Below are positions 35,129 to 44,184 of a DNA stretch of 64,000 nucleotides, one piece after another. The DNA comes from Paenibacillus xylanexedens (GTDB lineage: Bacteria > Bacillota > Bacilli > Paenibacillales > Paenibacillaceae). The stretch's first letter is position 1; each line of letters starts with the position of its first letter. Under the pieces are notes generated by a model. It was not told the origin of the DNA. It worked only from the letters and a program-made list of their open reading frames with translations, and made no database searches. Made by a program: the position numbers and the translations under genes. The stretch spans positions 124,001 through 188,000 of the forward strand of contig NZ_JAGIKV010000009.1 in NCBI RefSeq assembly GCF_017874615.1, read 5' to 3'.

Positions 35129-35725
35129 ATGAATAGATCATTTGAATGGTTAAAAAGACGTTATGAACTTTTTGTTAAGTATATTGGAAAAGAATTAAAC
35201 AAGTTGAAGATTACTTTAGATGTAAAGGTCTCACTTTTAGTATATAAACATACTTTTTTCTGTTCAACTATGGGAGGATACAAACTAGGAGCACGAGCCG
35301 AAGTTCTTCTTCGGGTACTTGGGGTACTCCTTCGTTCCGTAGTATTGCTAACAGTCATCATTTTCTTGATGGCAATCGAGCCTGTTTGTGCAAAGCCAAA
35401 CGATGAACCGTTGAAAAGGTTAGTACTTACTTTGTTAGCTCCAAAAATACAGGAACAGATTAACCATTACTACAAAAATAAATTAACTGTATCACCTAAA
35501 TTTACTCCTTTTTTGGATGGAACTAATGTAGACGTTAAATATCATTCTTCACATATTGATGTTCAGGTTAAAACAATCCCGTACGTAGGACCTCATTTGG
35601 ATGTTGGACTCGACTCGATGAGGTTTAGTATATATAACTCCGGATCAGTAGTGGTTCTTGACTATCAGCACATTAGGGATTATGACTTGCCTCCTAACTG
35701 GCAAGAAATTATTAAAACTCGTTAA
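35129..35725 (+). CDS. Secreted or anchored DUF3888-like protein
   Basis: The C-terminal 110 residues resemble DUF3888 (NDEPLKRLVLTLLAPKIQEQI with NHYYKNKLTVSP and later IPYVGPHLDVGLDS). A hydrophobic segment precedes it (RSVVLLTVIIFLMAIEPVCA), so the domain is outside the cell. The frame begins at ATG 35129 without a good ribosome site, and about 70 residues before the membrane segment look unusual; a shorter form starting at 35272 or inside is possible. The gene is AT-rich, unlike the adjoining sigma factor gene. Confidence 0.6.
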   Translation: MNRSFEWLKRRYELFVKYIGKELNKLKITLDVKVSLLVYKHTFFCSTMGGYKLGARAEVLLRVLGVLLRSVVLLTVIIFLMAIEPVCAKPNDEPLKRLVLTLLAPKIQEQINHYYKNKLTVSPKFTPFLDGTNVDVKYHSSHIDVQVKTIPYVGPHLDVGLDSMRFSIYNSGSVVVLDYQHIRDYDLPPNWQEIIKTR

Positions 35726-35870
35726 ACTAACGGGAAACGTCAGCTTAATAAAACTTAATAAAACTTAATAAAACTTAAGAAGGAATCAAAGTGATCAGCT
35801 GCTGTTTTCAACTACCGGACTGATAATAGAATCGTTACAGAAATGCTGACGACCCTTTTTGTGTACCTTT
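35722..35870 (+). repeat. 3' repeat module, copy 1, with a 10-bp tandem repeat
   Basis: Starting at the stop codon, TTAAACTAACGGGAAACGT is followed by three tandem units of CTTAATAAAA (35744-35773). Then come the segment GTTTTCAACTA and a degenerate hairpin (GAATCGTT ... ACGACCCTTTTT) and TGTACCTTTG. The same order recurs at 36445 and 38424. Confidence 0.7.
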
Positions 35871-35951
35871 GTGGATGCTATAGAACAGAAAATTATGTTA
35901 AATTAATATAGCTTTATTTATATATTTATTTAAATAAGAGGGGTTTTAGTT

Positions 35952-36413
35952 ATGAATAAAAGCACTTTGTTCGTAGGATTGTCGGCATTATCCTTGGTAG
36001 CAGCTGTCACAGTTGTATCTGCAGCACCAACAAATAATGTAGTGGACTCATCTACTGCATCTACACAAGGAGAAGGAATGATTACTCCAATGGCAGTTGA
36101 TAATGAGGTTGTGAATTCACAGATTTCCGGAAGTGGCTACACGAAGAATTTTAATATCCCTGCAAATTATGAATGGGTTAAAGTTTGGGTTCAAAATACA
36201 TCTAAGGAGACCTTAACTGTCCGAGTTACTCAAAGTACTCTATCTGGTACTCAAAAAATGTCATTCTCTGTAGCTCCTGGTGCATCTTGGACTGATTATG
36301 GAACAAAACCATGGGCAACTGGAACTCACTGGGTTAGCATTAGCACTAAAAACGGCGGTAACATGTCAGGATTGCTCTCTGTTAAACTCGCAAATACGAA
36401 GGAAGAGCTTTAA
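35952..36413 (+). CDS. Secreted beta-rich protein, unknown
   Basis: The 153-residue precursor has a clear signal peptide (LFVGLSALSLVAAVTVVSAA) and a mature part of about 90 residues with beta-strand character and many Ser, Thr and Trp residues (YEWVKVWVQNTSKETLTVRV, GASWTDYGTKPWATGTHWVS). I recognise no family. AGAGGGG precedes the ATG. It is flanked on both sides by the repeated 3' modules. Confidence 0.72.
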   Translation: MNKSTLFVGLSALSLVAAVTVVSAAPTNNVVDSSTASTQGEGMITPMAVDNEVVNSQISGSGYTKNFNIPANYEWVKVWVQNTSKETLTVRVTQSTLSGTQKMSFSVAPGASWTDYGTKPWATGTHWVSISTKNGGNMSGLLSVKLANTKEEL

Positions 36414-36444
36414 TACGGAATAAAATAACTGAAATCGGTATTTG

Positions 36445-36535
36445 CCTGCGTCAGATGTTGTTTTCAACTAGCAGGCTGACAAAAAAAAGGATCGTTGCAG
36501 ATATGCTAACGATCCTTTTCTGTATACCTTTGCGG
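36445..36535 (+). repeat. 3' repeat module, copy 2 (terminator)
   Basis: GTTTTCAACTAGCAGGCTGA leads into the hairpin AAAAGGATCGTT (36485-36496) with AACGATCCTTTT (36508-36519), then TGTATACCTTTG. It should terminate the gene ending at 36413. The rest of the gap to 36893 holds one arm of a GGACAAGAACTTG motif near 36570 and an extended -10 promoter (TGG-TATAAT, 36839-36847) for the next gene. Confidence 0.75.
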
Positions 36536-36893
36536 ACATTAAAATAAGGTCTTTCCAAAAGTTGTCGAGGGACAAGAACTTGTACCGATTGTCGGAATGG
36601 ACAAAAAGATGGTCCGTTTATCAATTAGATGTAGATATATACATGTAGATTAAACCTCTGTAAGTACCAAGATAAATAAAAGTACTTACATCTTAAATGC
36701 TCGAGAAGGGGAAAGCAGAGTTGATTAGGTACTAAAAATAGGGCATTATAAATAATCAAAAAACTTATCTGCTACAACTCGGCTGTGTGGGGAGGGCGAT
36801 AGTAAACTCGCAAAGAACATATGTTGATCTTGATAGAGTGGTATAATGATTTAAATGCGAGAAAACCATCGTAACTAGTAGGAGGAAGAGTCA

Positions 36894-37733
36894 ATGGATA
36901 ATCAACAGATTCTTATCCGAAATAACGTAAAAGTAACGGGCTGTGGTTCTAAGGCTCTTATATTTGCCCATGGGTTCGGCTGTGACCAGAACATGTGGCG
37001 CTTAGTAGTACCGAGTTTTGAAGAGAAATATAAGGTGGTGTTGTTTGACTTTGTAGGTTCGGGCAAGTCTGATATTCAAGCGTATGATCCTTTTAGCTAT
37101 CAGGATTTAAACGGCTATGCCCAGGATGTCTTGGATATTTGTTCCGCATTGGAATTGGAGAGTGCTATTTTAGTGGGTCACTCCGTCGGAGCAACTATTA
37201 GTATGTTAGCTTCCATTCAAAGACCGGAATACTTTGATCGGCTAGTTCTTATCGGGCCTTCTGCATGCTATTTAAACGATTTCCCGGATTATATCGGTGG
37301 ATTTGAACGGGAAGATTTGATTGCTTTATTTGACATGATGGATCGAAATTTTCAAGGTTGGGCAAGTTACCTGGCTCCTGTTATCATGGGAAATACAGAC
37401 CGACCGGAATTATCCGAAGAGCTGAAGCTTAGTTTTTGCACGATTGATCCTAAGGTGGCACGTCCATTTGCGGAAGCAACTTTCCTATCTGATTACCGTA
37501 AGGAAATTAGTAAAGTAGGGGTTCCATCCTTGATTTTGCAATGCTCCGAAGATTTGATCGTTCCGCTGGAAGCTGGAGCCTATGTCCATGAGCAGTTGAA
37601 GGGGAGCGAGTTCCGACTGATGGATGCAACCGGACATTGTCCACACTTAAGCCATCCAGATGAAACCATAAGACTCATCAGCGATTATTTTACTTCAATG
37701 GATTCAATACAGGAAAGAGAGCAACACACATAA
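36894..37733 (+). CDS. rsbQ: RsbQ-like alpha/beta hydrolase
   Basis: The 279-residue protein has the RsbQ layout: oxyanion region FAHGFGCDQNMW, nucleophile S97 in VGHSVGA, D220 in SEDLIVP and H248 in TGHCPHLSHP. These match the Bacillus RsbQ triad with an offset of one residue. RsbQ makes or binds a small ligand for the PAS domain of the phosphatase RsbP in the energy-stress branch of SigB control. TAGGAGGAAG precedes the ATG. One base separates it from a PAS-protein gene, repeating the rsbQ-rsbP order. Confidence 0.9.
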   Translation: MDNQQILIRNNVKVTGCGSKALIFAHGFGCDQNMWRLVVPSFEEKYKVVLFDFVGSGKSDIQAYDPFSYQDLNGYAQDVLDICSALELESAILVGHSVGATISMLASIQRPEYFDRLVLIGPSACYLNDFPDYIGGFEREDLIALFDMMDRNFQGWASYLAPVIMGNTDRPELSEELKLSFCTIDPKVARPFAEATFLSDYRKEISKVGVPSLILQCSEDLIVPLEAGAYVHEQLKGSEFRLMDATGHCPHLSHPDETIRLISDYFTSMDSIQEREQHT

Positions 37734-37734
37734 T

Positions 37735-38166
37735 ATGGACGAACGGTTAGATCATGCTACCTGCAGTTATCTGTCGCTAGATGGAAATCGGACGATTAGT
37801 ATGGTGAACGATACCTTTTGTAGCTTGTTAGAATATCAGAAACAGGGGATAATCGGTATCAGCTTTGAGTCACTGCTAACGAAGCCAAGCAAGGTTTTCT
37901 TTCAGATTTATTTTTTGCCTCTCATTAATCTTAATCATCACGTTAATGAGATGTATTTAATAATGAAAACAGGTAGTGGCAGAACACTCCCCGTACTCAT
38001 AAATGCTGAAGTCCGAAAGCGTGGAGACCAATCGGTTTACGATTGTTTCTTAATTCCCATATTGCTTAGAAAAGATTACGAGCAGCAGATTGATCAAGCT
38101 GAGGTGGCCTATCAGAAGGCGAAATATGAACTACAACGAATTGAGCAGGAACTTAAAAGGGAATGA
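37735..38166 (+). CDS. PAS-domain partner of RsbQ without a phosphatase domain
   Basis: The 143-residue protein is one PAS domain (NRTISMVNDTFCSLLEYQK, FFQIYFLPLINLNHHVNEMY) followed by a coiled-coil tail rich in Glu, Gln and Lys. This matches the N-terminal part of RsbP-type sensors. Bacillus RsbP continues into a PP2C phosphatase of over 200 residues; here the frame stops after the coil and nothing similar follows downstream. It may be a truncated gene or a sensor that regulates another protein. Confidence 0.75.
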   Translation: MDERLDHATCSYLSLDGNRTISMVNDTFCSLLEYQKQGIIGISFESLLTKPSKVFFQIYFLPLINLNHHVNEMYLIMKTGSGRTLPVLINAEVRKRGDQSVYDCFLIPILLRKDYEQQIDQAEVAYQKAKYELQRIEQELKRE

Positions 38167-38326
38167 ATTACATCTTTTTCTAATCTCAAAATCTAGCCCG
38201 TTTTATTTTCCTCCACTCTCTAAGAAAAGAACCTAACATAAGTAATATGATCAGTTAATATGTTAGTGACAAGAAAATAATCAACATTTTTTAAGTCACG
38301 ATTTTAGCGGCTTTTTTATGTAATAG

Positions 38327-38374
38327 GAACAAGTTTTTGTCCCGATTACCGAAATGGACAAGAACTTGTTCCTG
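38327..38374. repeat. Long inverted repeat
   Basis: GGAACAAGTTTTTGTCC and GGACAAGAACTTGTTCC are complementary over 17 bases with one mismatch, around a 13-base loop. A related arm occurs near 36570. It lies in the gap 38167-38650, which otherwise holds only the third 3' module. Confidence 0.7.
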
Positions 38375-38423
38375 TTACCGATTACGCTTATATCTAATTG
38401 ATGGTATCCTCCCCGTTAATTCA

Positions 38424-38540
38424 TTAAACTAACGGGAAACGTTAGCTTAATGCTCAAAGAATCAACTGGGGTTACAACTAACGGATAACAATAGGGATCG
38501 TTGCAAAAATGCTAATGATCCTTATTGGTATACCTTTAGG
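38424..38540 (+). repeat. 3' repeat module, copy 3
   Basis: The block TTAAACTAACGGGAAACGTT repeats the one at 35722. It includes the palindrome CTAACG-GGAAA-CGTTAG (38429-38445), then the hairpin GGATCGTT ... AATGATCC and TGTATACCTTT-like sequence. It lies well after the PAS gene. Confidence 0.7.
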
Positions 38541-38650
38541 GTGGTATGTACTCCAGAAAATACGGACAAAAAAAGCCCAAAAGGGCTACTTCCATAATTG
38601 TCATAATAAACTTTTCCTAGCACTCTCGTTGGTAAAAAAAATTATTTCCT

Positions 38651-39136
38651 TTAACTTTCCCTTGTAGGAGTATGAGTAGCAACTTTCCATTTACCTTCTT
38701 CATAGATTAATTTTATTTTTGCAGAGAGCGCCCCCTCGTTGGCACGATACTTACTGACCTCTATGGCAATGTTATTATCTGATTGCTTCTCCTGTTTTTC
38801 AATTTTCAGTAAAATCCCTTTAAGCGTGTTTTCAGACTGTTCAGACAGTCCTTCTTCAATCAATTCTTCATAGGTTAGGTTATAAATTTTTACGTTATAT
38901 TTGCTGTGAAGGTAATCCTCAATGCTTTTCTTATCAGAATCCTTTAATGGAATTCCTTTATCAAAATCTAATGAGATATACTCCATGTTTTCATTAAGTA
39001 CTGTATCTGTTGAAATTAACTCCTCCAACGCCATACGATAAGGTTCACCTAGTTCATTCTGCTGACTAGAGCCAGTAACACCACCTGCGCAAGCTGATAG
39101 TAAAAATAACGCTACAACACTGAGAATAAAATACAT
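38651..39136 (-). CDS. Lipoprotein, unknown; start unresolved
   Basis: The product of about 161 residues has a hydrophobic start and lipobox (LFLLSAC). An acidic domain follows and ends in an NTF2-like strand pair (ALSAKIKLIYEEGKWKVATH). The ATG at 39136 gives a signal without basic residues and lies 21 bases from the strong ribosome site AAGGAGGGG (39166-39158). Six bases after that site an in-frame ATA codon would add IKVKT, the missing basic region. A non-standard start or a small sequence change is therefore possible. Confidence 0.65.
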   Translation of the reverse strand: MYFILSVVALFLLSACAGGVTGSSQQNELGEPYRMALEELISTDTVLNENMEYISLDFDKGIPLKDSDKKSIEDYLHSKYNVKIYNLTYEELIEEGLSEQSENTLKGILLKIEKQEKQSDNNIAIEVSKYRANEGALSAKIKLIYEEGKWKVATHTPTRES

Positions 39137-39428
39137 TGTCTTTACTTTTATGACAATCCCCTCCTTGATACTCGTTTCCTAAATAAACGTAATGATAACC
39201 AGAAATGTTGGATTTCAGTTTAAAAAGCAGCCCAATTTGATCTGCCTAATTAAGCTAGCAAGTAGGTAAATGGCAAGGACCGTCCGTTGGCAGAACTGTA
39301 ATATCAGGAGAATTTATGAGTTTAATAGAGGATAATGATTACTTATTATTCCAGATATATGCTACTCTCTTTTTATTCCATAGTTTTCTTAACGGAGAAA
39401 TGGAAATTTAAATGTTGGGGGTAATTGC

Positions 39429-41006
39429 TTGCTTCTATCCGAACGATTACCAATTGCAGCAAGTATGTACCCTGAGGAACCAGCGTTAATGCGCTATGGG
39501 CAAACGATGAGTTATGGGGAGCTTTACGGTCTAGTTGAAAGACTCAGTCATGCCCTGTATGTTGAAGGACTCCGAGCCGGTGATCGCTTTGCCCTTTTAG
39601 GTGATCCAGATCCCCAGCTCGTTGTTGCGTTTTATGCAGCAGTTGGGATCGGCGCTATACCGCTCGTGCCGTCTCCTTTGCTAACAGTGCCTGAACTCGC
39701 TGCGATATTTCAGGATGCAGAACCACATATGGTTATTCATGATGACCAACATGCTAAAGTAGCTATTGCCACGGTAAAGCTTCTTGGGTATTGTCCAAAA
39801 CTGTTCACGACAGACGAAGAAGGGACGAAGAGCAGTTCGCTCGCTGCTCTTTTAAAGCAGGAACCTGCGTTATCTCCAAAAGACCATTCCAAACGAAGTG
39901 TAGACGATACGGCATTCCTGATATATACGGGTGGGACAACTGGTCGGCCAAAAGGGGTCATGCATTCGCATCGTGGTATGGCTGCTTGGAATCAACTTAC
40001 GCCTTCTGCAGGCTTCGGTCATGATCTCAAGCGTCGTGTGTTAGTGCTCAACTTATCCCATCTGGTAGGTCAGTTCCAGCTGTGGGCGACCATGGCTGCC
40101 GGAGGCTGTCTTGTATTTCTAGACGAATACCCAGCGGATGTACACCGCATTATGGAAGCTGTTGAACGTGATCAGATTACACAACTCAGCACAGTAGGCC
40201 AACTGCTTCGTGATCTTACCCGCGAGGCATCCGTAGGAGGTAGAAACTTGAAGAGCCTATCGCTTATTGGCTGCGGAGGGTCCATTATTTCCCCGGATAC
40301 ACTACAGGAGGTCGTATCGCAATTTCCTGAAGTTATCATTGTGAACAACTACTCACAAGCGGAATGTGGAATGTCCATAAGCCGCCTTTTTCCTGCTCAG
40401 CATATGGGCGATCCTCATCGCCTTCGATCCGTAGGTCGTCCTGCTGACTTGGCTGCCCAAGGTGAGCAGGCCTTCGAAGTTCGGATATTAGATACGGACG
40501 GAAGTGAGACAGTTACGGGCGAGGCTGGAGAAATCGTTGTTCGAGGTGCACAGACCATGCTGGGGTATTGGCGCCAGTTGGAGGCTACTGCCGAGACCAT
40601 GCCCGATGGCTGGATTCGAACTGGGGATGTCGGTTGTCTGGATGTCGGAGGTTACCTTTATGTGTTTGATCGCTTGAAGGATATGGTTATTGTGGGCGGT
40701 TTCAATGTGTTCTGTGCCGAAGTGGAGCATGTTATGGTGAGGCATGAGTCGGTAAGCGAGGCGGCCGTAATCGGACATCCTCTTCCTAACGAAGGCGAGG
40801 AACTTGTCGCTTTCATCGTGTTACGGGACGGTGAAAGTATGGATCTGACGCGGGTGCGGGCGTTCTGTGAGCCACACCTTGCTCCGTACAAATGGCCGAC
40901 TCAACTGTTCATTGTGGATACTTTGCCCAGAACAGCCGTGGATAAAATAGACAAAAAGCAGTTGCGCAAGCATCTATCCTCAATTTCATCCGAAGGACTG
41001 TGCTAA
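39429..41006 (+). CDS. AMP-forming acyl-CoA synthetase/ligase (ANL family)
   Basis: The 525-residue enzyme has the ANL hallmarks: the P-loop TGGTTGRPKGVMHSH, the A5 motif NNYSQAECG, the GWIRTGDVG aspartate region, the hinge FDRLKDMVIVGGFNV and the C-terminal catalytic lysine in RTAVDKIDKKQLRKH. It should activate a carboxylic acid as an acyl-adenylate and load it on CoA or another thiol. The substrate is not evident; no carrier protein or other biosynthetic gene is adjacent. The TTG start has a GGGGG site eight bases away. A strong terminator follows. Confidence 0.88.
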   Translation: MLLSERLPIAASMYPEEPALMRYGQTMSYGELYGLVERLSHALYVEGLRAGDRFALLGDPDPQLVVAFYAAVGIGAIPLVPSPLLTVPELAAIFQDAEPHMVIHDDQHAKVAIATVKLLGYCPKLFTTDEEGTKSSSLAALLKQEPALSPKDHSKRSVDDTAFLIYTGGTTGRPKGVMHSHRGMAAWNQLTPSAGFGHDLKRRVLVLNLSHLVGQFQLWATMAAGGCLVFLDEYPADVHRIMEAVERDQITQLSTVGQLLRDLTREASVGGRNLKSLSLIGCGGSIISPDTLQEVVSQFPEVIIVNNYSQAECGMSISRLFPAQHMGDPHRLRSVGRPADLAAQGEQAFEVRILDTDGSETVTGEAGEIVVRGAQTMLGYWRQLEATAETMPDGWIRTGDVGCLDVGGYLYVFDRLKDMVIVGGFNVFCAEVEHVMVRHESVSEAAVIGHPLPNEGEELVAFIVLRDGESMDLTRVRAFCEPHLAPYKWPTQLFIVDTLPRTAVDKIDKKQLRKHLSSISSEGLC

Positions 41007-41061
41007 CGGGAATGCTGTTTAATAGCTGTTGGGCAGAATATTTATTGTTAGATCAACAAGA

Positions 41062-41106
41062 ACAGCCCTTCAACTTCCTTTTGGAAGTGAAGGGCTGTAC
41101 GTTTTT
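41062..41106. terminator. Terminator between the ANL and GH85 genes
   Basis: ACAGCCCTTCAACTTCC pairs with GGAAGTGAAGGGCTGT across a TTTT loop and is followed by a T-run. It lies between two convergent genes. Confidence 0.9.
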
Positions 41107-41149
41107 ATATCAACTGGTATGCAGGCGGGCGCGAAAATACCTTGTAGTG

Positions 41150-43972
41150 TTACCTCAAAATCGTAGTAGCCTGATTGCCCGCATAATCCTCAATAACCAG
41201 CTTCAATGAGCTATTGTTGGACGCTGGTGTGAAGGTCAGTTCACTGAGCTTTGTTCTTCCTCGAATGATATACGGGAATTTCTGCGAAACGTAAGTGACT
41301 CCGAACTCGCGTGCCACCCCATTTTCATATACATAGATCTTGTACAAGTCCTCCAGATCCGGGAGGGCCAATGTGTACTTTCCATCTTTTACCGTGACCT
41401 TTTCCTTAGCGTATGGTGTAATCTGAAGATCTGCGAGCTGTCCGGTATGGGTAACCGGGTTCTGCCCGCCAATGGCGATGTTCAGCACGTAATGTTCACC
41501 GTTGGTAGGAAGTCCGGTCAGGACGGCAGATTGTTTTCCTTTTTTGACTTGAAGCGACTTGGTGAAAGGTTCTTTTGTGTATTCAGTTTCTAGCGTGAGT
41601 TGAATAGACTCATTGCCTTTACCTTTGTCTTTATTTTTATCCTTGTCCTTATCCGTATTCTTATCTTTGTCTTTGCCCGAGTCTTTCACTTTCTTCGGGT
41701 TTTTCCAGCTTACAATAGCATCGCCATTCTTTTTGAATTTCACATCAATATTCTGAACGGCTGTATTCAGATCGTATGGCAAGACGTTTGATTCACTTTC
41801 GGTACCGTCTGCACCAACAGCACGTATAGACAGTTCACCAGACGGCTGTTTTAGCGATTTGATATAAAAAGTGGAATCATACACGCCGCCTACATAGGCG
41901 CCATTTTCATATAAATTGTATTGTTTGACCTCTGAATAGTCTTTCATGTCCCATGCGACAACCAGTTCATCGGTGTTGGTCAGTGCTTTGACAATATGGA
42001 ATCCGGTCGGTGCATCCGGTACAGTCGCTGAACCGTCGGACATACGGATCTCGCCAATATTCATCTGATAATTCTCGATAGACTCGCCATTCGGGTCGAA
42101 GGATAATCCCATAGCGGCAATGGTTTTTCCATGATAGGCGCTCAAATCCAGCGAAGTTGTCTTCCAGCCTTCCGTATGCTGGCCTGACTGAGGCACTTCC
42201 ACATTGACCACGTTGGATGGATCATCTTCGAAGATCAACCCAACATGCAGGGAAGAAGTGTCACTAGTGGACGGTTTATTATACGTCAGCTCCAGTTTCG
42301 ATTTTCCGTTGACGGACAGGTCGGTTTTGTACAGGCGCAGGAAGTTCTCCGCGTTCAGTGTACCGTTCACCACGAGAGAGCTGCCGCCATTAAACGCGCC
42401 AATGGAGTCATAGTTGTACCTTGCACCTTTCTCGTAAGATGGACCGTAGTCAAAATCAACATTGAGCTTGTCACCTTTACTATCCATCCACCATTGCCAA
42501 GTGACAGGGATATCCTGAATGTTGATATTCGACCATTCTTTATCGTTCGAGACAGCGCCGTCTTCATAATATTTCAGGCCGTGGCCCGTATTGAAGCTGG
42601 TTGCAAAATTGGAGCCATTGATAACGGATCGCTCGGTAAGATAAGCTGCAATTCCATCCCAATTTGCACCGGATGCATACACATCCGACAGATCGGCAGA
42701 AGCATTACGACGTGCATCTGTCGGGTCTTGATTTGGACCAGACCACCAGGCACGATCGCGTACAAAGGTCATCCACTGGTACTCATCCTCAGCTCTGTGA
42801 TTGGTGCTGCCATCGCCCATCTCTTCATCCAGAGCGTTGTGGGTGAAGTCGGCACCCAGTGTCGCAATGCTATTCATCGGTTGACCGTTCTCATCCAGGT
42901 TATGGCGCAGATCATAGGATTGCTTCCAGCGGCCGAATTTGTCATGTCCACCTTCGACACCAGCAAATACGGTTTCCAATGGATCCAGTCCCAAGCTAAG
43001 GGCATGGTCACGGGAATCGCGGAGCATCTTGTGGTTCCATACATAGTTCAGGAAGATGGAATCCGAGACTCTGCCGAGAACGGAATCCTGCACAAAGGGG
43101 CTATTAAGCCCATTGAATTGGTTCTGGTATTGAATTTTGCCTGTTGTATTGATGGTGGAATCATACCACTGAACGTACAGGCCTTTATCTCTTAGATATT
43201 TCATGAATTTCTTGTAGGAAGCGATATCCTCAGGGGCTACACCCCGGGCAACCTCTTCCTGATTGAAGAAATATCCATCGTAGTTGTAGTATTCTGCCAT
43301 CTCGGCCAGTTTCTCGGCCACAGGGAAATTACCGTTTTCATCCTGGATCAGCATTTGTTTGTACGTCTGCGGTCCACGGTCATTGTCCGAGAAAAAGATG
43401 TTGGCAATGGACTTAACGCCGTTCTTGTGGGCTGCATTGGTGTAGGCCGGATTCGGAATGTTCAAAATGCCAAACTCGAAATATTTCTCCGTCCATTCCT
43501 TACTCGGGTCATACAGCTCCTCCGGTACTCCGGCAGAAGCCATGCCATGCCAATAGCTGTAGTAGTCTGTATATTGCCAATAATTGAAGAGGTACTGGCT
43601 GAATTCATTGGTATAAGGTGTGCTATCGAAGAATGCATTGCCGTAATCACCACTCATTGTGAACAGTTGTGTGTCCGGGCTAAGCTCAGGATAAGCCTGT
43701 GTGGCAGCGAACGCTTCATTACGGGGCTGCAAGGGAACATGGGCACGGAGGAGATCACCATGGATATCACTTTCCGGTGTCCAGTTCAGAATCTGTGCTG
43801 AGGTGTATCCATGTTGATAGGGCTGATTCACCCCTTTGGCGCTTTCACCTGTGTAAGGGAGCGTATCTCCTGCATAAACGGATGATACAACAACTTGTCC
43901 AAGCAGAGCCGTAGTCAGGATCATGGCCGTTACCTTGGGAATGAGGGCTTTTCGTTTGAGTTTGCGTGTCAT
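41150..43972 (-). CDS. Secreted GH85 endo-beta-N-acetylglucosaminidase
   Basis: The 940-residue precursor has a signal peptide (KVTAMILTTALLGQVVVSSV, cleavage after YA). The GH85 barrel has YWQYTDYYSYWHG, HKNGVKSIANIFF and the catalytic Asn-x-Glu in DGYFFNQEE. This enzyme cuts the chitobiose core of N-glycans on glycoproteins. A jelly-roll carbohydrate-binding region, a fibronectin-like domain and a C-terminal beta domain follow. A Lys/Asp-rich low-complexity insert (about residues 761-782) interrupts the fibronectin-like region. GAAGGAGG precedes the ATG. It is divergent from the kinase gene and shares its cre-containing upstream region. Confidence 0.93.
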   Translation of the reverse strand: MTRKLKRKALIPKVTAMILTTALLGQVVVSSVYAGDTLPYTGESAKGVNQPYQHGYTSAQILNWTPESDIHGDLLRAHVPLQPRNEAFAATQAYPELSPDTQLFTMSGDYGNAFFDSTPYTNEFSQYLFNYWQYTDYYSYWHGMASAGVPEELYDPSKEWTEKYFEFGILNIPNPAYTNAAHKNGVKSIANIFFSDNDRGPQTYKQMLIQDENGNFPVAEKLAEMAEYYNYDGYFFNQEEVARGVAPEDIASYKKFMKYLRDKGLYVQWYDSTINTTGKIQYQNQFNGLNSPFVQDSVLGRVSDSIFLNYVWNHKMLRDSRDHALSLGLDPLETVFAGVEGGHDKFGRWKQSYDLRHNLDENGQPMNSIATLGADFTHNALDEEMGDGSTNHRAEDEYQWMTFVRDRAWWSGPNQDPTDARRNASADLSDVYASGANWDGIAAYLTERSVINGSNFATSFNTGHGLKYYEDGAVSNDKEWSNINIQDIPVTWQWWMDSKGDKLNVDFDYGPSYEKGARYNYDSIGAFNGGSSLVVNGTLNAENFLRLYKTDLSVNGKSKLELTYNKPSTSDTSSLHVGLIFEDDPSNVVNVEVPQSGQHTEGWKTTSLDLSAYHGKTIAAMGLSFDPNGESIENYQMNIGEIRMSDGSATVPDAPTGFHIVKALTNTDELVVAWDMKDYSEVKQYNLYENGAYVGGVYDSTFYIKSLKQPSGELSIRAVGADGTESESNVLPYDLNTAVQNIDVKFKKNGDAIVSWKNPKKVKDSGKDKDKNTDKDKDKNKDKGKGNESIQLTLETEYTKEPFTKSLQVKKGKQSAVLTGLPTNGEHYVLNIAIGGQNPVTHTGQLADLQITPYAKEKVTVKDGKYTLALPDLEDLYKIYVYENGVAREFGVTYVSQKFPYIIRGRTKLSELTFTPASNNSSLKLVIEDYAGNQATTILR

Positions 43973-44048
43973 GCTGTTCCTCCTTCAAGTGGAATGAATG
44001 TAAGGTATTCTTTTACACAAAGCTAAACTTATGGTTAACGATAGTGGA

Positions 44049-44062
44049 TGAAAGCGTTTTTA
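44049..44062 (+). promoter_or_regulatory. Candidate cre site (CcpA)
   Basis: TGAAAGCGTTTTTA matches the cre pattern TGNAANCGNNNNCA except at one base of the right end. It lies between the divergent GH85 and sensor-kinase genes, so catabolite control of both is plausible. Confidence 0.5.
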
Positions 44063-44184
44063 AATAGGGTGAAATTAAAGAAACACAGATATAAACTAAA
44101 GAAAAGTTGCAGGTGACAAGTTAATGTCAGAAGCCTGATGGTATAATTCAAGTCAGGAAAACAGCATCGGAGGGAACAGGCGAC

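Noticed and set aside
35744..35779. Short tandem repeats considered as a CRISPR start
   Set aside because: The units are only 10 bases and directly adjacent, with no spacers and no cas genes.
42245..43195. A 316-codon plus-strand open frame inside the GH85 gene
   Set aside because: It lies wholly antisense to catalytic GH85 sequence and has no start signals.
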